Origin: Fasciola hepatica
Taxonomy: Eukaryota; Platyhelminthes; Trematoda; Plagiorchiida; Fasciolidae
Reading direction: 5' to 3'
NCBI GenBank assembly: GCA_948099385.1
Contig: CANUEZ040000069.1
Coordinates: 379,501-443,500 of the forward strand
DNA length: 64,000 bases
The position numbers and the translations under genes were made by a program. This document shows positions 1-9,889 of the stretch, in pieces; position 1 is the stretch's first letter, and each line of letters opens with the position of its first letter. The notes under the pieces are model-generated. The model ran no database searches. It had not been told where the DNA came from and worked only from the letters and a program-made list of their open reading frames with translations.

Positions 1-92
1 AACATTCGAAGTTCCGTTCAATGTGATGTTTATTGAAATCCAATTGAAAACGGACATTCAACGGAGCTTCGTAAGGGCGGTACTCAAGCCAG
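1..92 (+). CDS. CUB-like domain second-half exon of a paralogous gene (gene enters from the left edge)
   Basis: This is an open frame from base 2 to a donor GTGAGG at 93, leaving phase 1. It reads TFEVPFNVMFIEIQ and continues to AVLKP, which fits the second half of a CUB domain: a short strand, a hydrophobic strand, then a small-residue end. The minus-strand exon at 4357-4503 encodes a closely similar peptide (TFEVPSNLMFIEIQ), with about four in five bases identical and the same donor phase. Upstream exons lie outside the window. The product is inferred to be a secreted CUB protein. CUB membership rests on pattern, not on a profile search. Confidence 0.6.
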
Positions 93-221
93 GTGAGGTT
101 CTGTAACAGAGGTCATAATTCTCAATATTTTTTCTCATCGCTGTTCATGCTGGTGTGGTTTTCATCCTATTTTATTAACTTGTTTTGGGATTTTAACTGC
201 AAGTTGTTTATCATCGAGCAG

Positions 222-268
222 CCGGACTATCTACGGTTATGCTAAGTGCAGCAATAATCGGCTTATAA
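222..268 (+). CDS. Terminal exon of the plus-strand CUB-like paralogue
   Basis: An acceptor AG ends at 221. Phase 1 entry gives AGLSTVMLSAAIIGL and a TAA stop at 266-268. The minus-strand paralogue has the same exon with the same phase and stop (4189-4238). Finding both copies in alignment is the main reason to call such a short exon. The hydrophobic tail could be a GPI-anchor signal or simply a short C-terminus. The 3' flank stays alignable with the other copy to about 350. Confidence 0.55.
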
Positions 269-3200
269 AACGATATATTTGCTGTCAAAGAAGTGGGATA
301 ACCTTCCTTTCCTTTTTGTTGAGAATACCTAATAGAGAGATTGATCAGCCTAAAAATCGCTGACTATGGGGTACACTCTAAATTCCAGCACCATCGTGAA
401 TGTTCCATAGATGATATCATCTTCATTTTAAATCACCGATTGGAAATATACTTGTCTCAGATTAGGTACCACATTTATGATTACACAATAGCTTTTGAAA
501 TCTTGTATATACAAACAAGAATTCAAAATGGATGCAAAATTAAATGACGTTGATCTGTGGCATTTTAAGCTGCCACTCAATAATGATTGGGAAAATTGGA
601 GTTCATGTAATAAAACCTAATATCATTGTATGTTTTCTTGAAATATAACGCAATTGCTATCATTTCACAGACTCCATGTAGTATGCAGTGGTAAACACAA
701 ATGTAAAGTAGAACATTTATCCAGTATTTGTGGTGCAAGAAAATTGTCCGCCGAGCTTTCCTGCTATATTAGGGTGATTTTATTACTCATTATCTATGGG
801 ATGTACGAGGTTGGCACCAGATCATTTTGCTATCATGAATTATTTTAAAACTTAGATATCTTTTGATTTCTTATTCTGATTCCCCAAAGCAAAACCATCA
901 CCAACTACGCGGTCCACCGACAGATCCAGGTCAATAACAGTTAGTCCGATTGAGCCGAATCAGACAAGTAGGTGTTCAGTATCAGTGGATACCTTGATCA
1001 GCTTGTGTCAGATGGTCGATGCTTTTGTTTTTACGAGTGAAACATGATTTGATGGCACATAAGATAACATTTTCAACATAAACCTGCGCTCAAATGTCAC
1101 GTAGTCCTCTTCTCATAGATTGACCAATCTTACATGAATGCACGGTCTTTTAAGAGTATTATTACAGAACTAAGTAGATATGAAGTCGCTTTGATTTACC
1201 TAATTCTATAGAGAAGTATTGTTCATTATGGAATTCGATCGGTATCTGGTCACCTGATGGTTACTGATGCATGTTTATCAATGCAGAAGTAGTATATCAT
1301 CGTGATAATGCACTACACAAATTTATGAAAGTTCTATACGAGCACTGGATAGTCAGCAGGTGAATTGCTCACCTATCACTTATTGTCGGTTTATAGCTCG
1401 GACAATATTGAGGCTGTAGCTGTGTTTCCACAAATGCCACATAGTATGACATGGTATAGAATATGACAAAGCGAGACATTTGGTCTTAATTAGTCACTAA
1501 ACAAACGTTTGCCGCCGAGCTTGCCACATACTTTGTCATCACGCACAATCAAAGAGGTATGGATCAACTATTCACCATGAATTAGGTTGCAGAAGATGTA
1601 CTTATAACATGAACAATACAAAACTTATATTCTGATCAGGTTTGACAACATTTACCGCAGGCGGATAAGAAACCATTGTAAAACTGTATTTCATGTTCAT
1701 TTATCAATTGCAGCCCCCGGAATCACAGACGGATCGGGTACAAAAAGAGCAACCAGCGGAAACGATTCTTCCGCGGTGAGGTCTCAAATCCTCGTTTGGC
1801 TTGTCGTTACACTGGCAGCATGGATTCACTGAGAATATATCGTGCCAACAAGGCAAATATTCGTTGGATTTTACCATTCACTCAGAAAATGTATACTTCT
1901 CTTAAAGATCATCACCACTGGCATCTAATAATCATACAATAAAATATTGTTTCGTTTGCTGCTTCTTTTTTACTTGGTCAACTGTTCGATGGATCTGGTA
2001 TGCGAAAGTGATCTTGGGCAGTTAGCACAACCATCTGCATGGATTTCATGAGTAAACCTCGGGTGATGTGTGGTGGGGAAGGTATATTACTGATATTTTA
2101 TTTAGCAATTCTCGCTGCCGGTACAGAACGGCTGGGATTCATTAAATATGTATTTAAAATATAGATAATCTATTGGCCGGGTCACAGTTCCAAATTGAGC
2201 CCCGTTCACTAATTGAGATCCAGTATCCTTGCCGAAAGGCGTGAATTTGAAAATGAGACAACCAGACATCATGTGGTACTTCTGATCGACATTTTTTTGT
2301 TCCTAGCAGAAGAAATTCTTTGCATTTGATCATCAGATGCTTATTTTCATCACTGGGCCGGGAACGTGATAATACTATTTTACTTAGTCAAAATTCAGAA
2401 GTGATTGGGATGCTAATTCAACAATGGAACAGGAAAAGCAAAGGAAATTCCATGATCCCACATGTACGCGTTTGCGATATATCGTGGACAACCAGGAACG
2501 TGCTGAAAGCATTTGTGCACAGTGTACGTGGTGGCAATCGCTGGATTAAGATCGATAATGGGCACGATATATTTTGTCAACGAATCCAAGCTGTGATAAA
2601 CCGATGACCCAAAAGAAGGTGAAGGGCATTCCTGGAGAACTCCTCCCCGATTGCCGGAATAATGAACAATGCATTACATAATGTCAGTGAACTTCTACTC
2701 GAATTATCTTCGATCATTTTCCTTGAAAAAAATATATTGCCCTGCGGTTTCACAGATATGGTTCAATCGTTTTGTTTGCCGGAGAACGAAGAGTTTTATT
2801 TCTTTGAAGCAGAATCGGATACTGAAGTAATTAAACTATTTTATCTTTTGATCACAGAATTCAGCCATAAATGAATACAACACGCAGAATGTGCCGTGAA
2901 AAGTAGGTTGTCTTCATCGTTTTTGCTTTCTTTTGTTGGACAAGTCGAATGGACCCTCAGTGCTTCACTCACAAAACAGGTGAGGTCAAATACTCGTAGT
3001 ACATCCGTTTGCGAGCGGCATATGTTATTTCAAAAGCACCAAAGTTACTTCATGATAATATGGATATGACGAATTTATGAGAGCATGCTCATATCGGTGA
3101 TATTCCAGGTCACGGATCTGCACTGTTTATTTAAACGCGGGAACATGGTTGAAACGGCACCTTGAAAAAACAAATTCAGGGAATCTCAGCAGTTTTATAT

Positions 3201-4188
3201 CGACGAACAATATTATTGAATAAAACTTCACCTAAATGCCTTCTTCATCGTACACTACCCGAATTACTCTCATAGGATCAGCAAACACGGTTGTAGCAAC
3301 TGGCCATGATCACTGTCGCTCACCAAAATTATTGAATCAAGCACCATGTAAGTATTGATCAGTAAATGGGAAACCATTTTACTAAATTACCATTAGAAGT
3401 CATTGATGATATTTTCGAATAGATGTAGATATGTCCTCATTCGTTTCAAATCGATGGAGTGATCCAGGGAAATCCGATGAATGGCTGCCTTGTTGGTGTT
3501 GTTGTCATAGTTAGTAGTAGAATACGTAATGATGGCAATGCATTTATTTTTACGGACGTTAACACAAAACCCAGTCGTAGCCGAAGAGTAAACCGAATGC
3601 AAGCAAGAAAGTTAGCAAAACGAGTTCAACTATTTACGCTGTCACGTGCAAACGGTTATTGCTAACCAGCACATAGCAGAATCGATGAGCCAATACCGCT
3701 AGAACTGTAGCATGCATAAAGATCATGGTAAAAAACGCGTATGTCCACACATGGGAGGAATATTGATCGCTGGCCGTGTAGTGCACGTGACTAACCATCC
3801 ACAACAGTGAGTACGATATTTTCTCAGGGAATCCAGTATAATAATGTAATGAGAAACCAAACAAGGATTTGAAGTATCACCGCGGATGACTCGTTGCCGC
3901 CAGGTTCTGAAGGATAAAATGAAATATTGAAAAGTACCATTGTAGTTTCGAACATCAAACGAAAATGAGGTAGATGGATAGGTAAGAAAATGGTACACTA
4001 TTATTCATCATATTCGCAAAAGCCGCCTTTTTATTTCGTCGAGCAACAGGCACTATATTCGGACAGATCAAAAACAAAAAACAGGCCATTAAAAGCAATC
4101 GACAAATTGTCGATCATTTTCTCTGCCAAGTATTGAGAAAACTAAGGAAAGAAAGTTATCACACAGTTTTCACATTCACTGTACCATT
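269..4188. other. Convergent intergenic region between the two CUB-like genes
   Basis: Both genes end pointing into this stretch. The outer parts (269 to about 360, and about 4095 to 4188) are alignable with each other in inverted orientation. The interior holds several short frames, such as 2320-2607, 2662-2874 and 3459-3665, with no recognisable domain, and isolated splice-like islands near 1714-1775. I see no convincing gene between them. Confidence 0.4.
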
Positions 4189-4238
4189 TTACAAGCCACC
4201 TGTTGCTGCGCTTGGCATTATTGTAGATAGCCCAATTG
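4189..4238 (-). CDS. Terminal exon of the minus-strand CUB-like gene
   Basis: Phase 1 entry gives AIGLSTIMPSAATGGL and a TAA stop at 4191-4189. It aligns codon for codon with 222-268 on the plus strand except for one extra codon. Conservation of frame and stop between copies supports it as coding. Confidence 0.55.
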
Positions 4239-7200
4239 CTTAACTCACCTGCTGTTAAAATGTAAGGACCAGTGATCAAAATACGATAGAAACTACCAGA
4301 ATGAATGACGATCAGAAAAAAGATTGAAAAAAGTGACCGTTCTCATAGAACCTCACCTGGACTTAGTACTGCATTAACAGAGCCCTGTTGAAAGTCAGTT
4401 TTCACTTGAATTTCAATAAACATCAAATTCGACGGAACTTCGAATGTTCGCGTTTGATTATGGCAAGCTAATTGGCTGGAGGTTGCCAGTGCTTTACCAA
4501 TTTCTGCCCTATTGATGTAATCCATATTTCACGCTGTACTGTTTCCTAGCTGTCATTCAGATTATCAGAAAGAATGATGACAATATTATATATGTGCATC
4601 TAAAATCGTACGTCCAAGCTCATAGAGATTACTCACATTGATTGACTGAATCTCAAGTTTTATTTTGTTCCCAGGTTTCCCAATGACCACATAATTGCAC
4701 TTAGTTTCTTCAGTAAAACTGGCTACATAAGGGACGAAGAAATATTGCGGTTTGTCCGATAATCGTACAGCCCAGGGGGCACATACGTTGGTTATCTGGC
4801 TTGCTTGTTCTAAAACGAATACGTAGATAATTGTTTTATATTTTACAAATCAGGAAGGTAGATTTGTAAACGAATGTTCCTAACATTCAGCTGACAAGGA
4901 ATTAACCAAAATGTAAAATCATCAAGTATCCAAGGGTGGTGCCGACTTTTGCTACCAAACTTGGCAGCCAGTTCATATCGAAGCTGTGATTATTTTCCAG
5001 GAATGAGGGTATCATAAACTCTCACCGGATTAGTTTTTTTTCACTTTAAAAGCAAAATTGTCTAATTGCCAAAATGGATTATGAACTATGCACAATTTTT
5101 TCGGTGGGTATTGCTGCTCCTTAATTATGTCCTTCAGATCGACCTAATGGATAAATTTCACAATGGCTGTAAATATTGGGAATGTTTACCGTAAGCACAG
5201 AAAATAACTTAGTTGACAACAAAAGTCAGTATGACAGATTTACTCAAATTTGTGTAGTTTAGGTAGGGGTCAATCTGACGGGTAAACTAATGCTGTCTCC
5301 ATAATGTAACAGTTAGTGGTTGATTAAGTTGTGAAGAACGCCATGTGCGATTTGGGTTTGGCATAGGTGACCTGACTCGGCAAACGTCGTAAAATTGTGA
5401 CAAGTTCCGGACAGTATAAATTAGAAACCTTTTTTCAGCCACTTTCAACCGAATCATATTTTCTCTGTTTGGACAAGCTACCGTGTTAATGTGGCGCATT
5501 TGTTGATTTCACATAACCCATATATTTATATTCAATAATATTCTCAATTATAGCACATCCTGCAATGCAGTCATCGCAATTTGTGTCGACAGAACTCACT
5601 TGAGTAGTGTACTGCTCTTAAGTTGGCATTTCTTGGGTTTGTTTGAGCCCTGAATACGACAAACAACAAATTGGAAGGTGAAAGGAATGAAAAAGATGGG
5701 AGATTTCCTTCACAGAATTTGACGTTTCTTGATTTGTCCTCTAGTGTACTTGACAGTTGCAAATGTTCATACGTACAATTTTCGTCGCCCCTGAGCTATT
5801 CAAGAGAGAGAAAGTTATCCTTTTAAATTTGTTAGGTAGTTTTTCTTCTAAAACATACATCTATTGATGCTATTCCGAAAGTAAGGAGATCCCCTTGTTG
5901 ATCAAGTATTAGGTAGTTACAGACGGTTGGTTCCGTGAAAGATGTGTTTCTCGGTGGCACCTCCAGAATTTCCGGTTTACCATTGAATTTCACAATACTG
6001 TTACCACAAATCTCCGGATTCTTCGGCATCAATCCTGAGCAGAACATTTGTTTTTACTCAGTATGCCATACAATAAGTATCTTGAATAATTTTCGATCAT
6101 AGTTTATGGTACATCGTCAAACGTTTACCAAGTTCATTTATTTATTCAGCCAGTAAGTTTGGTATATGGCCGGCAGACAGTCGTGCCGTTCCCGGCTAAC
6201 TTGGGCAGATGGGTTGTTATGAAGGATAATGGCACAGAGTTTGTGCATGTGACTGATGATCTAATTGATTCCTAGTCAAAATGAATAGAAGTGTATTAAC
6301 CGATATACTTATAACCAATCCAACTGCAGTTTCTCCAGAAATAATATCCCTGCATACACGACATATGTCGTATGCGTGAGCAATTTTAAGGTGCTTTCCC
6401 GCTGTCAAGATAAAAAAAAAAACGTTTCACCCTCCAAAACGAATTAGACGTACCTATGTAACTTCATCTCTGTCTGTTCAAACAAGAGAAAGAAAGGAAA
6501 CTAGGGAAGTTCTGGTCAGAAGTAACTCGGAAAGATAAGGTTGGAATAGGCAGTGGTTCGTTCAAAGAGTGTTATGAAACTCGCCACTCTGGATTCGCCA
6601 AGTCATTGGGCTATCGACTACACATATCTTAATGCAACTAACTTTGCTGCACCAAAAATTTTGGATGAGTAAAGAAATGTTCGAATGTAACGAATAATTG
6701 GGTCTTAAGAAGTAGTTCCATGAGCTGTTAGACTATAGAATCATGAGTCTCTTCATAAATGAACAGTAAAACAATGATCGACCTGCTGACCTGTAGCTGA
6801 TATACACACAAGTGTGCAATGAGTATGACGTCAATGCCGTTTTTCTATCATGAAGCTCTCATTAGTGTACCTTAGAGTTTGTGACGAGGTATTTGTGTGC
6901 ACAGTATGAGCATCTCATCTCTTGAGGCATAAATATACGCCCCCTGTCTAAAAATTTCCGAGATTCTGACTTCTCTCGTCAAAGATATCTTGACTTGACT
7001 TGACTTGATATCTTTTCTGAGCATTTTATTGCCCATCACCTTGGATATTTTTCCAAACGATCAACAATGCTCATACTTTATTGATGGTAGATGAAAACAG
7101 ATTTTTTCCATTATTTGCACTTCTAGGCACTTCTTCATAAACAGTGTTTGGGGTCGGGTTGATTCAGCTAGGATCAGCCGTGACCACGTTTCTTAAAAAC

Positions 7201-8664
7201 ACATTCATATAGGAAAACTGAAATTATGCTTATTTTTAGGTGGGTATCTTATAGAGTTTACCATTTTTTTCAAAACGCTCTATCTGATTGAATACATCTT
7301 TTAATAAATGAAATCACACTGTGTGAGGTGAACAAATTCATCCAGTTTCACTTTTATTCGTCAGACGCATTTACTTATATATATACTTACCGGTTGTGTA
7401 CGGAGTTAGTGATACTTTGTTTTGCTGACTGTCTTTCGGACTCATGGATTCGGAGCAGCCCGGACGGGATGGGGTGGGCGAAATGGTAACGCACACCCTC
7501 GAGCAGTAAGGACTCGAGTTCACATCACGGGTGCGGCGGAGAACATGCATCACTAACGAGCTCGAACAAGAGCGAAAGTGGAATTTAGTTCTTCTGAAAG
7601 CAGGGTTGATCGGGTAGCCTAAGGTTTGTGTGTGAAAGTTGGAGTCTGTATAGTTTTTTCAATACATAAATTGTGAGGTATTAGATGACCGTACGTTTAC
7701 AATTTTATTGCCGAGAATGTTTTCCGACAAGGATCAGTGATACGTTGACCAGTAGAGAGTGAAAGAATGGTAATATCATTATCGATCGCGCGGAAAAGTC
7801 ACGCACAACGGGGAACTTATGGGCATGAGTGTGGATTTACTTTGGAAGAACTTAGCTTTGATCGTCTAATGGTAATCTGCATTATCACAACAGTTCCAAT
7901 ATACCGATATTGGTAAACCAAAATTTGCAAATTTAGGAACACGTGGTTGGAAATGATAATCAAAATGTTAAATATAATTGGATGGCTTCATCATATCTGA
8001 TCACAAATTGAGTCAAATTTGAGGCTACTTTTAAATTCATCTTGTATTAGATGCTGCTCAAACCTTTTCACCACCGAATGTCCGCTACTTTCCCTAGGGT
8101 ACTCGGTGACATGCGAGCTCAGTTCTATTGATGTTCTAGATCATTTGTAAAAGTCAAAATAATAAAATAGTGTAATTATTTGCAGTGAGGTTTCATTAGA
8201 TTTGGAGTTTGTTAGGGGCGCGAAGAACACAGATTCTCTGCTGTATATTGCTGCTTGGTGAATAAAACCGACGCCATGTCTGTTTCATCATACATTTGAT
8301 CACACACAATTCACTTCAGGCAATTTAAGCATCACTCTCTCAGTTAGTGCTCCTTTTTCACTAGTATCTCGAAGCGTCATCGATTTGGGAGCAACATTAT
8401 TGGGAACAACGTAGAAGAGGGCTAAGAACGGATTACTAAGCGGAAGTCACGAAAGGAAAGAAAGGGCCTAAATACAAATACGCAAATAGTCAAACAGTTA
8501 CATAGGCTCAACAGTGTGGCACACCAATACGTGTAGTCCGGTTGGCAGCTTGTTGATGTTCTCGAGATGGTTGCGTCTCTGGTGCAAAATGGACAATGTA
8601 CTATAGCGGTTGGTAGTGCACTCATACTCGTAACAGTCAACAATACTAGTGCAGCCCGAAACAT
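4189..8664 (-). CDS. Secreted protein with two CUB-like domains (seven-exon gene model)
   Basis: The model, 5' to 3' on the minus strand, has exons 8664-8502, 6401-6309, 6034-5859, 5738-5600, 4809-4633, 4503-4357 and 4238-4189. Phases fit throughout (1, 1, 0, 1, 1, 1, stop), giving about 314 residues. Exon 1 starts MFRAALVLLTVTSMSALPTA, a good signal peptide. Exons 3 and 4 form the first CUB-like domain and exons 5 and 6 the second. Each opens with a cysteine, has a C-N-Y core (VCNYLIL, KCNYVVI) and ends in small residues before a GTGAG-type donor. The usual calcium-binding D/E residues of CUB domains are not evident. CUB domains generally bind protein or carbohydrate partners outside cells. 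Exons 3 to 7 are well supported. Exons 1 and 2 are joined by phase and position only, across a 2.1-kb intron carrying a SINE. Confidence 0.5.
4357..4503 (-). CDS. Second half of CUB-like domain 2
   Basis: The acceptor is GGGCAG and the donor GTGAGG; phase 1 in and out. It contains LACHNQTRTFEVPSNLMFIE and ends AVLSP. It is the paralogue of the exon at 1-92 on the other strand. The acceptor is weakly pyrimidine-rich, so the 5' limit is the least certain part. A stop lies in frame just upstream, which rules out a much longer exon. Confidence 0.6.
4633..4809 (-). CDS. First half of CUB-like domain 2
   Basis: The acceptor is TTCGTTTTAG. It reads QITNVCAPWAVRLSDKPQYF, then KCNYVVIGKPGNKIKLEIQ. 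Two overlapping donors exist: GTGAGT after 4637 (phase 0) and GTAATC after 4633 (phase 1). Only the second matches the phase of the next exon, so it is preferred here. Confidence 0.65.
5600..5738 (-). CDS. Second half of CUB-like domain 1
   Basis: Acceptor AG lies at 5740-5739 and donor GTGAGT at 5599; phase is 0 in, 1 out. It contains FCEG, then SFSFLSPSNLLFVVF and a closing AVHYS. The SPSN-hydrophobic-strand pattern and small-residue end are typical of the C-terminal half of CUB domains. Confidence 0.65.
5859..6034 (-). CDS. First half of CUB-like domain 1
   Basis: The acceptor is TGCTCAG and the donor GTATGT; phase is 1 in, 0 out. It reads EICGNSIVKFNGKPEILEVP, then VCNYLILDQQGDLLTFGIAS. 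That order (opening cysteine, strand, second cysteine before a Y, hydrophobic strand ending in IASID) matches the N-terminal half of a CUB domain. Confidence 0.65.
6309..6401 (-). CDS. Probable exon 2 of the minus-strand CUB-like gene
   Basis: An excellent acceptor precedes it: a run of 11 T followed by ATCTTGACAG. The frame runs 31 codons to a GTATAT donor. It enters and leaves in phase 1 and contains CRVC, a cysteine pair that could pair with those in exon 1. No domain is recognised in this exon alone. Confidence 0.4.
   Translation of the reverse strand, partial: RESTLKLLTHTTYVVYAGILFLEKLQLDWL
7447..7650 (+). mobile_element. tRNA-derived SINE, degraded copy in intron 1 of the CUB-like gene
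   Basis: This segment aligns over its whole length with 56411-56610. Both start GATTCGGA(G/T)CAGCCCGGAC, have a polymerase III A-box-like segment near the GGTAAC, and carry a B-box-like segment (CGAGTTCACATC here). Both continue into GTGCGGC(G)GAGAACATGC and a matching 3' body. The general layout resembles schistosome tRNA-derived SINEs. It lies antisense to the gene model. The B box is damaged, so it is probably inactive. Confidence 0.65.
8502..8664 (-). CDS. Signal-peptide exon, probable exon 1 of the minus-strand CUB-like gene
   Basis: ATG at 8664 opens a 54-codon frame with a hydrophobic leader and AxA-like cleavage region, then a cysteine-containing stretch (HCPFC, later WCAT). It reaches a GTAACT donor at 8501 in phase 1, the phase needed by the exon at 6401. 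A separate secreted protein, for example a Ly6-like one, is the main alternative because the cysteine spacing resembles the start of such domains. An overlapping plus-strand frame at 8567-8785 is also open but has no leader. Confidence 0.4.
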
Positions 8665-9353
8665 GATGCTCAACTTTCAAACAGACAAAACAGCCACTCT
8701 TCCTGGCCAAAAGGTTCCGCCCACCTTAAATATTCAATTTTATGAATTCCGGACAACCAACGGAAAGGTACTCTCTCTTGCATAGAAAACCCCTCTATTC
8801 ATCTCCATCTTTTAATTTGAAGTATTAAAGGTTGACCTCCGGATCATTCCTGCAAGACATTCCTGTAGAAACGTTTTCATTAGACTAGGCTGATGAAGCT
8901 ATCTTTCCAAATTGACTGCCAACTGTTCTAGCTTAATCAGACCCAAACCACATCGGTTGCTCCAAGCTAGGTTCATTTTACATGCTGGATATGTCGTCAT
9001 CTAGGCAGGTCCGTCCGTGTTATGAATCTGAGGATAGTCTGCGAAAACTGCTTTTCAGATTGACACTAAAATTAAGATTGACCTAAAATCCTATCTGCAG
9101 TGAACCTATTTCTTTTTATGGCATTCGCTTGGTTAGTTCAATCATGGCTTTTGTATCATCAGTATTTGGCTAAGGCGAAATCATTAGCCCATCTATCGGG
9201 GAACACCCTATGTAACTGAACCGCTGTCCAGTGAATGACTGACTCGTATAACACGAACCCGAAATCCAAAATCGAAAAAGGTGAGTCGGTAATCTACGTG
9301 TACTTTAGGGAATAATCATTACAATCACAAAAAAGATACCTCAATACTGTGGG
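8665..9353. other. No gene recognised
   Basis: Upstream flank of the signal-peptide exon. It should contain the promoter if the gene model is right, but I see no clear TATA or initiator element. No frame longer than about 70 codons and no repeat was noted. Confidence 0.3.
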
Positions 9354-9378
9354 GTGATTCAGTCACAAGGGTCCGGGA

Positions 9379-9870
9379 ATGGACATCAGTTGTCCGAAGG
9401 GTCTGGTGAGGAAAGTATGCCGAACGACACGGGGTCCAGTCATCGACCAATCAGAGAAAGAATGGGGAGCGTACATGAGACGGATGGACTTAGATTTGAC
9501 CACGAAATTAGTGCCGACTGGGACCAAGAGGATTGCACGCGCGCTTGACCTAGACCCTCATGCAGACGTGGCGTAAGTTTTAGCATGGGAAGAAAGTATG
9601 AATTTCACTCGTGCGGTGCGGGTGAGAAAGCCGACTATTACGGAGGGAAACGTGACACACAAGGTGGGGCACATACGACGCACAAAATCTCGAAAGTCGT
9701 AGGCCTCTGGATTGGCCGCAATGGAAAATCGGTCCAGTATAAAAGTACCCTCAAGGGAAAACGGTAGGGGAACGAAGGCAAGGTAACCGGGTTCAACATG
9801 TGAAAAGAAAGGAAAGACGTGTGGGTCGAGGTGGTCAGAAAGGACCGAGTAACATTCTGATTGAATTCAT
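9379..9870 (+). pseudogene. Purine-rich decayed coding relic, possibly of a mobile element
   Basis: One plus-strand frame stays protein-like across about 490 bases with only scattered stops. It starts MDISCPKGLVRKVCRTTRGP, passes through ARALDLDPHADVA, a stop, then FTRAVRVRKPTI and KVGHIRRTKSRKS, another stop, and ASGLAAMENRSS. The strand is rich in G and A, unlike the T-rich neighbours, and the product is strongly basic. The family is not recognised. A gag or ORF1-like nucleic-acid-binding protein of a retroelement is possible. The charge pattern and interrupted single frame support a relic over chance. Confidence 0.35.
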
Positions 9871-9889
9871 GAGTGAGGAAAGGGAACTG

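Noticed and set aside
1714..1775. Possible small exon (CAG acceptor, GTGAGG donor) downstream of the plus-strand CUB-like exon
   Set aside because: The gene already ends at the conserved stop at 266-268, which is shared with the paralogue. The island has no homologous counterpart in the other copy.
2940..2988. Microexon-like segment ending in GTGAGG
   Set aside because: Phase does not connect with any neighbouring exon and there is no homology support.
3459..3665. Plus-strand arginine-rich frame overlapping a minus-strand frame
   Set aside because: No domain, leader or splice support; overlapping frames on both strands are expected by chance.
3634..3998. Minus-strand hydrophobic frames that could be a transmembrane last exon of the CUB-like gene
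   Set aside because: Both gene copies share a terminal exon with a stop before this point, and the frames have no acceptor in the right phase.
8567..8785. Plus-strand 72-codon frame opposite the signal-peptide exon
   Set aside because: No leader, domain or splice pair; the minus-strand reading has a signal peptide and a phase-matched donor.
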